NCBI RefSeq assembly: GCF_017355855.1
Contig: NZ_JAFEWD010000003.1
Span: 186,001 to 250,000, forward strand
Length of the DNA: 64,000 bases
DNA from: Pedobacter sp. SYSU D00535
Lineage (GTDB): Bacteria; Bacteroidota; Bacteroidia; Sphingobacteriales; Sphingobacteriaceae
Direction of reading: 5' to 3'
Shown here one piece after another: positions 27,501 through 33,902 of the stretch. The notes beneath the pieces were generated by a model. The model searched no databases. It was not told where the DNA came from and saw nothing but the letters and a program-made list of their open reading frames with translations. The first letter of the stretch is position 1, and each line of letters opens with the position of its first letter. Both the position numbers and the translations under genes were made by a program.

Positions 27501-27891
27501 GAAGAAATTTTGGAGGTACCGGAGGAGCCTTTTCTTCTATCACCACATAATCTTTCACTAGCTTGTAGGTGAGATTAGTTTGGGATAGGATAAGCCGGAG
27601 GGTGTTGGCAACAGAGATAGCCTTTTGGTTGATGGTCACCTTTTTCTTCTCTTTGGCCACGGTTTGGTTTAGGAAGGAGATTTGAACGCCGCTCTTCCTT
27701 TCGAGGGTCACCAGCGATTCTGATAAACTCGCATCTTTTACCTGAAAATCAATTTTTATCTTATCAATATTTTGTTCGTTCCTGTGCTTGCCGTACACGA
27801 GGGCTGCCGACTCGGAGACGAGTAACAGGATAAGCCACAGGCTTTTCCTAACAAAACAGATACTAGCGTACTGTTGTAGTACTTTTTGCAT
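24523..27891 (-). CDS. TonB-dependent receptor with STN domain (FecR/ECF-regulated)
   Basis: 1122 residues. A long signal region (about 1-34) is followed by an STN domain (about 45-115: KIDFQVKDASLSESLVTLERKSG) and a carboxypeptidase-regulatory-like domain (about 132-210: LQGKVTDEKGNTLPGVSVKI). Plug (about 225-335: YVAIRGLSDRNIVAQLNGAR) and barrel follow, ending with a terminal Phe (MLGLNYNF). The STN domain is the usual contact with the periplasmic part of a FecR anti-sigma factor, and fecR plus an ECF sigma gene lie just upstream. Downstream genes encode two lipoproteins rather than SusD, so the cargo may not be a glycan. Confidence 0.9.
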   Translation of the reverse strand: MQKVLQQYASICFVRKSLWLILLLVSESAALVYGKHRNEQNIDKIKIDFQVKDASLSESLVTLERKSGVQISFLNQTVAKEKKKVTINQKAISVANTLRLILSQTNLTYKLVKDYVVIEEKAPPVPPKFLQGKVTDEKGNTLPGVSVKIEGKLRSAVSDVNGAFSIQVEQGDKLIFQFLGFETKTLTYSGENYVAVQLKESNQDLKEVVVHGRRSSASDVALLSARKKSTAVQDGISAEGIAKAGSINTTEALQRVVGVSVADGKYVAIRGLSDRNIVAQLNGARLSTANADRSAVPLDLIPAMLLDNISVIKTLTPDKPADATAGVVELKTKSIPEQLTINFTASTGFNNRIGASGNFTSFQGSDLGTFGQLAGKRNLSSEFRNLRYQYLDIEGGIESAFKNSASSMANYQEALRINRLMEAFDPVLTTSLKKAEANQLYSFTIGNNYTVLKRKLGVILGANYFSRTDANQGGEFNTYSFYAGAATGGYNTGTEIPDFITPNNIKLLPYQRYKEHSGTQQLTYGGLAALAYKISNEHEVSAHYVGSKGAEATGMNLIGGYPSSNLISEKKFNIGNQIYNLRTTERDFHTLQLKGEHKLGKSPSAWRFNWNASGSNAMQNDPDFRSVNLVIDTNQIYEVNRVTYPEYSFPEGDELSGRYFRNMKEQNRNYLGDLTREFVVNEDLKLNLKFGYFFLKRSRNYNEQVLGLPDAGQLMYLNGDLNALVAPGNIGIREGGQGAEGGALATAHLYNVRPTRNNYTGSQKVDALYQMVDVKWKDKIQLVGGVRFEQTRMRGDVDTIGIGIDQSNFTRFQKDSLSGSSYNTDFKPFWSGTFIYHHNPKMNFRAAYSRTLQRPEIREFVPTTQFDAFENAFVRGNRELRNSTAQNLDFRWEWFPTLTDVLSVSVFHKKIENQLEKVFSGPAGIAANGPAFTPSVSYQNNSETGRVLGLEFEIQKNLSLLGRGFRHFSLNTSLMLANSSVKLNKDRLSSARLIDRYAPDKSPVFEQPPYVINASLSYDNKKSGSIFNVQFNQIGERLVEVQLNGGPDVYEQPAGVLDAVFKQKIYKGLQLTGFAKNLLDPDFKRVYTKPGRDGKYGTYNEEYVRRNYRRGTEFMLGLNYNF

Positions 27892-28007
27892 ATTTTTGAA
27901 ATTGTAACGGTATTAAAAAAATTAAAGCTGTTATATCTGAAGCATGCTTCAGTTGAAGGCCCGGCTTAACCCCATGACTGTCAATCGTTGGTTAAGTAAG
28001 GCATTTT

Positions 28008-28029
28008 CCGTCCGCTCCACGGCGGACGG
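28008..28029. repeat. GC-rich inverted repeat between fecR-like gene and TonB receptor
   Basis: CCGTCCGC (28008-28015) and GCGGACGG (28022-28029) pair perfectly around TCCACG. In the minus-strand transcript it lies 22 bases after the FecR stop, without a following T run. It may be a partial terminator or an RNA-stability hairpin that uncouples regulator and receptor expression. Confidence 0.45.
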
Positions 28030-28051
28030 TTTATTTTCCTTTCTCTCTACC

Positions 28052-29056
28052 TCATTTTCTTCCTCCTTTTTTGAGTGTTACAGTTTGCCCTTCAATTATG
28101 TACTTGATATTTGCGGTGCTGGAAATTATTTCCATGATATGGCTTAAGGGTTGGCTCCCGTTGACTGACAGTGTGAGCCGGTAACTCGACAGCTCTTCAT
28201 CTTGCAGCAGGATCTTCGCTCCATACCAATTCTGTAGCCTTCCAGTAATATCCTTAAGGGCGGTGTTGTTAAACAGGAGCTTGCCCTCTTTCCAGGCGGT
28301 CAGCTCGTAGGTATCGGTCTCACTTTTTTCCATTATTCCAGCCAATTCATTATAGCTAAGCTTAGCACCCGGTAGCAATTCAGCAAGGGTATTTGTCTTA
28401 GCCCCCTCAACACTGCTTACCCGAACTTTACCCGTTGCCACTGCAACCGCCACTCGCCTGTCTCTGGAATCTATTTTGAACGATGTGCCCAAAACTCTTG
28501 TCTCGACCTTACCGGATCTGACAATGAAGGGTCGTTTAGCGTCTCTTCGAACTTCAAAAAAGGCTTCTCCTTCCAGACTTAGCTCTCGACGGTTACTATC
28601 AAATGTTTCGGGATACGAAAGGCAGCTGGCAGGACCGAGGTAGACTACTGAACTATCGGGCAAGAGAATTTTTGAACGCTGGCCTGCCGGGTTTTCCCGT
28701 TCGATCAGTTCTACCATTGGGGCAGGAGTGGAGGACTCTCCGGCCGTCCACAGCCAGGCTATAAATGCAAGCAGAACAGAAGCCGCTACGGTATAGGAAA
28801 CCAGTCGGTAGATGCTTCCCTTTTTTGCATTGTCCCCATCAGGTTTTTCATAGAAAAAACGAATTTTCCAACGTCTTAGCCTTACTTCGTCTGATTCTGC
28901 TTCCTGAATTGTATTCCAGTCCTCGTCGAGCAGATTTTCCAGCTCTTTTTGACCCGCAGGCTGGTCTAGTAGCTGTCGAACCTGTTTTAACTCTTCAGCG
29001 TTGCACTGCTGGTTAATATATTTCTGAAGCAGTTGCCTGTTATTGTTCTCAGTCAT
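28052..29056 (-). CDS. FecR-family anti-sigma factor
   Basis: 334 residues from ATG 29056; the longer frame to 29092 opens with TTG, so I prefer this start (MTENNNRQ). An N-terminal cytoplasmic sigma-binding part (about 1-80) is followed by one membrane segment (about 88-108: SYTVAASVLLAFIAWLWT). The FecR domain comes next (about 125-225: RSKILLPDSSVVYLGPAS, LSLEGEAFFEV, FIVRSGKVETRVLGTSF), then DUF4974 (about 255-330: LLFNNTALKDITGRLQNWY). It transmits receptor occupancy from the periplasm to the ECF sigma factor encoded upstream. Confidence 0.9.
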   Translation of the reverse strand: MTENNNRQLLQKYINQQCNAEELKQVRQLLDQPAGQKELENLLDEDWNTIQEAESDEVRLRRWKIRFFYEKPDGDNAKKGSIYRLVSYTVAASVLLAFIAWLWTAGESSTPAPMVELIERENPAGQRSKILLPDSSVVYLGPASCLSYPETFDSNRRELSLEGEAFFEVRRDAKRPFIVRSGKVETRVLGTSFKIDSRDRRVAVAVATGKVRVSSVEGAKTNTLAELLPGAKLSYNELAGIMEKSETDTYELTAWKEGKLLFNNTALKDITGRLQNWYGAKILLQDEELSSYRLTLSVNGSQPLSHIMEIISSTANIKYIIEGQTVTLKKGGRK

Positions 29057-29135
29057 ATAGAAGGTCAGCTTTTCTGTACCTGACATGCACAATGACGAAA
29101 AGAGCGGGGCCAGCCCCCAATGCTATGTTAATTTT

Positions 29136-29714
29136 TTATCGGATCATGAACAGAAGGATTCCGGCAATGCCAGATTTCTTAAGATGCTGCCTCAAGAAGG
29201 TTAGGGCGGCTGTCATATGGTTTTCGACGGTTTTGGTAGAGATGTCGAGCTTTTCGGCGACTTCAGTTACTGAAAGGAGTTCATGTCTGCGCAGTTCGAA
29301 TACCTTGCGGCGCTGATCGCTTAGCTGGCTAAGGCCCTGTAAATAAACCTTTCGAGTTTCCTGCAGACAAATGGCGGCATCTGTATGGTCGGGGGAGCTA
29401 AGGGAAACAGTTGTTTCTTCAATCGGCTCAGTATAAATGGCTTTTTTTCGATAATGATCTACAATCTTATTTCTGACGCTTTGATAGAGAAAAGCTTCAA
29501 TGTTTTGAACTGCAGAAAATCGGTCTCGCTTTTCCCAAAAATTAAGCATCACATCCATCAGGAGGTCTTCCGCCTGGTGCTCGTCCCTCAGGTGCTTGCA
29601 AGTAAATAGAAATAGCTTGTGGAAATACCTCCTGAATAGCAGATCGAATGCTTTACTCTCATCCTCTTTGAGATACTTTAATATAAGATCTTCCGGGTTT
29701 TTTGTTGCAGGCAT
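29136..29714 (-). CDS. ECF sigma factor, Bacteroidota sigma-70 expansion family
   Basis: 192 residues from ATG 29714; a TTG at 29732 gives a longer frame. Sigma region 2 is at about 15-85 (AFDLLFRRYFHKLFLFTCKHL, AEDLLMDVMLNFWEKRDRF, FLYQSVRNKIVDHYRKK). Region 4 is at about 120-175 (LSDQRRKVFELRRHELLSVTEVAEKLDISTKTVENHM). The C-terminus is hydrophobic (IAGILLFMIR), as in many family members. The gene order sigma, FecR, TonB receptor is the standard cell-surface signalling unit. Confidence 0.9.
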   Translation of the reverse strand: MPATKNPEDLILKYLKEDESKAFDLLFRRYFHKLFLFTCKHLRDEHQAEDLLMDVMLNFWEKRDRFSAVQNIEAFLYQSVRNKIVDHYRKKAIYTEPIEETTVSLSSPDHTDAAICLQETRKVYLQGLSQLSDQRRKVFELRRHELLSVTEVAEKLDISTKTVENHMTAALTFLRQHLKKSGIAGILLFMIR

Positions 29715-29788
29715 ACCGATTTCGCCTGCCAAACTAGAGCATGGATTTTTCTAAAGCATTAAGTTTAAGTTAAATGATGGTGCATTAT

Positions 29789-29830
29789 GGCGGGAAGTTG
29801 TTCCTCGAGGAAGGGAACCTTCTTCCCGCC
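29789..29830. repeat. Nested inverted repeat upstream of the ECF sigma gene
   Basis: GGCGGGAA (29789-29796) pairs with TTCCCGCC (29823-29830). Inside is the 12-bp perfect palindrome TTCCTCGAGGAA (29801-29812). It lies between the ECF sigma start and the 3' end of the YciI-like gene, so it could be a terminator for the latter or an operator for the former. Confidence 0.4.
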
Positions 29831-29914
29831 CGCTGTATGCTGTTTCCTGTCCGCTCTAACCTTTTTTCATTCTTAAATCTCCTGAGATTCAGCTTTTACT
29901 GCTTAGGCTACTTA

Positions 29915-30211
29915 TTACTGCCGTACCAAGCCCACCATCATTGGCAGCAGCTCATACTGATTGATTCCGGAAGTGACAGCAGGATCTTCGCTGATCATCT
30001 GCTGTGCTTCTTCTTCAGACTCCACTTCCAGTATCGCCAGACCGAATACTCCTTTCGGATCCAGCACCGGACCGTAAACCAGCGTCTTTCTTTCGGCGAA
30101 CAAGCCGTTCCAGTATAGGATATGTGATTCCATCACCGCTTTTTCTTCCTCGTTCATGTCCAGATGAAAGGTAGGACGGGGAGGAATTAGTTTATACATA
30201 AAGTAGTTCAT
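29915..30211 (-). CDS. YciI-like (YCII-related) protein
   Basis: 98 residues. The dimeric alpha/beta ferredoxin-like pattern of YCII-related proteins is visible: FMYKLIPPRPTFHLDMNEEEKAVMESHILYW, VYGPVLDPKGVFGLAILEVESEEEAQQMISEDPAV, and a final strand YELLPMM. The enzymatic role in this family is mostly unknown. It lies 7 bases after the VOC-protein gene, so the two form an operon, with the AraC pseudogene probably once its first gene. Confidence 0.8.
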   Translation of the reverse strand: MNYFMYKLIPPRPTFHLDMNEEEKAVMESHILYWNGLFAERKTLVYGPVLDPKGVFGLAILEVESEEEAQQMISEDPAVTSGINQYELLPMMVGLVRQ

Positions 30212-30218
30212 GTCTATC

Positions 30219-30584
30219 TTAATTATGCTGTAAACCTAGTCTATTTCCTTCTGTATCGGCAAACATGCCCACGTATCCTGCCTCTTCTGATAAAAATGTT
30301 TTTTCCATCAATACGGTTCCTCCTGCTGCTTTTACTTTTTCCAGAATCAGGTTTAAATCCTCTCCTCCGTCCAGGTAAATAACAATTCCATTTTCCGAGG
30401 GCTGGTAGTACTCTCCTTTAACCAGTGCCCCGGTGTTCTTCTGGTCTTCCGTCGGAAATAATCCATACTGCATACCGCCCATTTCGAACACGTTGATTTC
30501 CGCACTTAAAATGGCTGCATAAAATTTAACAGCTCTCTCGAAGTCAATTACCGGGATCTCTACCCAGTTCACCAGATGTTTCAT
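30219..30584 (-). CDS. VOC (glyoxalase/bleomycin-resistance fold) protein
   Basis: 121 residues. It has the typical VOC opening VNWVEIPVIDFERAVKFYAAIL and second-half module VIYLDGGEDLNLILEKVKAAGG, ending GYVGMFADTEGNRLGLQ. The final Glu of EGNRLGL is a usual metal ligand; the first ligand position (WVEIPV) is Glu instead of His. Function is unknown. Predicted operon partner of the YciI-like gene. Confidence 0.85.
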   Translation of the reverse strand: MKHLVNWVEIPVIDFERAVKFYAAILSAEINVFEMGGMQYGLFPTEDQKNTGALVKGEYYQPSENGIVIYLDGGEDLNLILEKVKAAGGTVLMEKTFLSEEAGYVGMFADTEGNRLGLQHN

Positions 30585-30656
30585 ATGCTTTTCTGTTTTG
30601 ATTACAGCTCAAAAGTAGCCTGAGGTGAAGAGGTATAATTGTAAAAATCGGAAGTG

Positions 30657-31477
30657 CTAACCTTTGTAGAAAAAGCGGTCGTAATCGTTGCTTTGATGCA
30701 GAAGTTGTTTAGGTGCGAAACCCGTAAAGCGCTTAATGTCTTTGATGAAATGTGATTGGTCGTAGTAATAATTATAAAATTCGCGTTCAAAAAAGAAGGC
30801 TTCTTTGTTCGAGTTGACCGCCTGATAGTAATGCTGGAAACGGAGGATAGAGCCCAGATTCTTTGCACTCGTTCCGATCTTCTCGTTGAACTTGGCGTTA
30901 ATCCAGCGGGTGGTATAACCGCTTGCTCGCTCCAGGTTTGTGATTAGTGTGCGGCCATTATCCTGCATCAACCGTCTGACGCAGAACTCAAACACCCGGT
31001 CTTCCTCCCGCTTCATAAACACGCCGAGCAGAAAGTTCTGGATCACCTGAAGCTTCTCCTCGAGGCTAGCCGCCCCTTGCAGCCGTTCTTCCAGTCGCAA
31101 ACTCTCATTGCCCAATACATCCTCCAGTAAGTAGATTGTATTTTTAATCTCCGAAAAGCGAAGGTTCAGAAAGCGGTAGGCGCCCAGGGGACTAAACTCG
31201 ACTGTGATATTTCCTGAAGGACGGTCCTCGCCAATGTCCACTACCGATGGTAGGTCGCTCAGTCCAATGAGGGTAATCTTATTCTCTTTCGACTGAAATG
31301 TACTGCCATTAAAGTTGGCAGTAATAGAGTTTTTGAAAGGGAAAACCAGCTTTACCCGCGCATTGGGTACGATCGTTTCAGGTCGTCTGCAGGCAGCTTT
31401 CCCTCACATTCGAGCACGAAGATGCGGTCGATACAGCTGCGAAGCGAGGGGTAAGGGCTTATTTCCTGAAACTTCAT
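30657..31477 (-). pseudogene. AraC-family regulator interrupted by a frameshift
   Basis: The N-terminus starts at ATG 31477 (MKFQEISPYPSLRSCIDRIF...LPADD) and stays open to about 31382. The same frame then meets a TAA about 30 bases later. A continuation in another frame begins at about 31379 (ETIVPNARVKLVFPFKNSI) and runs without a stop through SKENKITLIGLSDLP and the AraC helix-turn-helix part to 30657. One missing base near 31379-31382 would rejoin both halves into a normal-length regulator of about 273 residues. ATG 31241 inside the second frame is therefore unlikely to be a true start. The HTH part reads LITNLERASGYTTRWINAKF and FIKDIKRFTGFAPKQLL. Either a true mutation or an assembly/sequencing error. 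Confidence 0.75.
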
Positions 31478-31702
31478 ATTGCACTGCTCAGCTGATGCTG
31501 ATTCGCTTGATCTAACTTACAAAATCGGTTTGAGTTTCAGAATATGAATTACAGTAGGGGAAAGTATTTGGGAAGAAAGAAAAGAAAGCCGGCTTCATTG
31601 CGTACTAGTGGGAAATTTTAGACTTTTGCATTTAACCAATATTTGCATCTAACACGTTCCAATATTTTTTGTTAATTCAACCGATTAGTAGTCCCTAATG
31701 CC

Positions 31703-33355
31703 ATGAGATTGTTTCTGATTTTGTTATTGCTGTTTACGCGATCGCTGGCTTCAAAAGCGAGCACATATCAGGACAGCCTTTTTGACAAACTGAACGAGAC
31801 GCTGGCTGAAAAGGATCGCTACGATAAAGCCAAGGAACTTCGTATACGCCGGCTGAAAAACAACTTAGCCAATACCCCGGTCACTAACTCGCTCAGGAGA
31901 TATACTATTGCAGAGGATATCTACGAAGAGTACAAAGTTTATCAGTTTGATAGTGCTTATGTCTACTTAAAACAGTTGCAGATCCTGGCGACCAAACTGA
32001 ATGACAGGTCGAAGGAGGCTGACTCAAAAGTAAAACTAGGATTTATCCTCTTATCGTCGGGGATGTTTAAAGAGGCTTTTGAAAGCGTAGAGGACGTTAA
32101 CCCTGCGAACTTATCAGCCGGAGGGAAAAAGAATTACTATAGTATGCTGACAAGGGCATATTTCGATTTGGCCGCTTACGACAGTGATAATTATTATGCA
32201 CCTGAGTACAATCGTCTGGCCAATCGCTATATCGATTCGGCCATTCAGCTCTGGGAGCCTGGCTCTTTTGAGCGAAAGTATTGGGATGGCTACCGGGATT
32301 TGAAGCAACAGAGGTATAGCCGGGCCCGGGCTAAGTTTGAGAAAATTTTAAGTAGCGATAGGTTAACACAACACCAATATGCTATTGTGGCGTCTACCTT
32401 AAGCACGATTTATGCCAGGCAGGGGGATGCTAATCGATCGCAGAGCTTACTTATTGAAGCTGCTATGGCGGATATCCGATCGTCTACTAAGGAAACGCTG
32501 GCCCTGTTCTGGCTCGCCGAAGCTTTATATAAAAAAGGCGATGTGGAAGTTGCTTACGGTTATATTACTCACGCTATGCAGGATGCAGAGTTCTATGGCG
32601 CCCGTCAACGGAAGTTTCAGATAGGGACTGTCTTGCCGATTATTGCAGGCGCAAAAGTGAGTAACTCAGAACGTGAAAAGAATCAATTTCTGATTGTCCT
32701 GGCATCCGTGCTGCTCCTCGCTGCTGTCATTGCGGTTTTCTCTGTGTTGCTGTACAAGCAGTTGCAAAAATTAAAGGCTAAAGAGCGCATCATCGAAGAA
32801 ACTAACGCCGAACTCGAACTGATTAACCAGCAGCTGGTAGAGGGTACTGCCATTAAAGAGAACTATATCGGATACTTCTTCAATGTTATTTCGGAATATA
32901 TCCTGAAGCTGGAAAAACTGAAACACTCTGTGGAGATGAAGCTGAGTGTGAAGAGGTTCGAGGATATTCAGGCCATTATCAATAAGATTAACATCAAGAA
33001 AGAACGGGATACCCTTTACAATACCTTTGACCATGTCTTCCTGAAGATCTTCCCGAACTTTATCTCGGAATTCAACAAGCTGTTTAAGCCCGAAGATCAG
33101 ATGTGGCCGAAAGAACACGAGGTGTTAACAACCGACCTGCGAATTTTTGCCCTGATCAGGATGGGAATTGAAGACGACGCTACTATCGCTAACGTCCTTG
33201 AATATTCTGAAAAGACCATTTATGTGTATAAGATGCGGATCAAAGCCAAAGCCTTGGTACATGGTGATGAATTTCAGAAAAGGTTGATGGCAATAAAGGC
33301 AGTAGAAACACAAAAAAGGGCGTCCCTCGAATCCCCGGAAGTTATTCCCGCGTAG
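31703..33355 (+). CDS. SusR-like membrane-bound regulator (DUF6377 type)
   Basis: 550 residues. The signal/anchor is at about 1-18. A periplasmic TPR-like helical region spans about 60-320 (LKQLQILATKLNDRSKEADS, ALFWLAEALYKKGDVEVAYGYI). One membrane segment lies near 329-350 (FLIVLASVLLLAAVIAVFSV), then a coiled coil (about 355-378) and a C-terminal cytoplasmic part with LTTDLRIFALIRMGIEDDAT and LEYSEKTIYVYKMRIKAKA, a LuxR-like helix-turn-helix. This layout matches the Bacteroides SusR activator, which senses maltose or longer oligosaccharides and turns on the sus genes. It lies upstream of a SusCDE-amylase cluster in the same direction, as expected. Confidence 0.85.
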   Translation: MRLFLILLLLFTRSLASKASTYQDSLFDKLNETLAEKDRYDKAKELRIRRLKNNLANTPVTNSLRRYTIAEDIYEEYKVYQFDSAYVYLKQLQILATKLNDRSKEADSKVKLGFILLSSGMFKEAFESVEDVNPANLSAGGKKNYYSMLTRAYFDLAAYDSDNYYAPEYNRLANRYIDSAIQLWEPGSFERKYWDGYRDLKQQRYSRARAKFEKILSSDRLTQHQYAIVASTLSTIYARQGDANRSQSLLIEAAMADIRSSTKETLALFWLAEALYKKGDVEVAYGYITHAMQDAEFYGARQRKFQIGTVLPIIAGAKVSNSEREKNQFLIVLASVLLLAAVIAVFSVLLYKQLQKLKAKERIIEETNAELELINQQLVEGTAIKENYIGYFFNVISEYILKLEKLKHSVEMKLSVKRFEDIQAIINKINIKKERDTLYNTFDHVFLKIFPNFISEFNKLFKPEDQMWPKEHEVLTTDLRIFALIRMGIEDDATIANVLEYSEKTIYVYKMRIKAKALVHGDEFQKRLMAIKAVETQKRASLESPEVIPA

Positions 33356-33902
33356 TTCCGATCTTCTGTTCTCCTTCCTGAAAATCTTCACTCACCCCTA
33401 ATTAATCTCAACCTTCGGCAGGTCGCCCAGCAGAGGAAGCTTCGCACTTTGGTCTGTTAACTTCCGATATCAGCAGGGGAAGAACGAGTACCGCGTCTTT
33501 TAGCCGTTTTTTTAAGATTATCGGCTAAAAATCTCTTAAATTTTTCGACTGTCACTTGTTTGTATTCTCTTCCTAATCAAGAAGTTAGTTGTTTTTAATA
33601 GCGCTTTTTGTTATAAAATCTCTATACGCATTCTAAATGAGAACAAGTTGCTCAGATTTGCATTAGTCAATTATGTCGGGGTCGCTAAGTCGCCTGGCGA
33701 TAACCAATAGTAACCAATCAAATCTGATATTATGAAAACGAATAATGAGTGTAATCTGCATCGGTGGCAGCAAGCCTGCAGAAGAGAGCACGGTTAAGAC
33801 TACCGCGGCGGGGAGGATCATTTGGGTTCTTTCATGCCCACTCTAAATCTTGCACTAACCAAGTTCAAATTGCTTCAAAACAACCACTAAATTATCTGTA
33901 AA
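33356..33902 (+). promoter_or_regulatory. Regulatory intergenic region upstream of susC-like gene
   Basis: 547 bases without a long gene. A dyad TTTTAGCCG (33498-33506) / CGGCTAAAA (33532-33540) and a GC-rich hairpin-like stretch around 33678-33705 are visible. I could not find a clear TTTG-N19-TANNTTTG promoter. A 21-codon reading frame (33732-33797) lies in the presumed leader. The SusR-like protein probably acts here. Confidence 0.4.
33732..33797 (+). CDS. Possible short leader ORF upstream of susC-like gene
   Basis: ATG 33732 to TAA 33795-33797, 21 codons. The peptide begins MKTNNECNLHRW and is Gln/Arg/His-rich at its end. It ends 105 bases before the SusC start. There is no homology argument and a frame this short occurs by chance, so this is only a candidate. 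Confidence 0.2.
   Translation: MKTNNECNLHRWQQACRREHG

Noticed and set aside
31241-31477. Taking ATG 31241 as the start of a short AraC protein.
   Set aside because: The same frame is open and AraC-like well upstream, so this Met is internal to a frameshifted longer gene.
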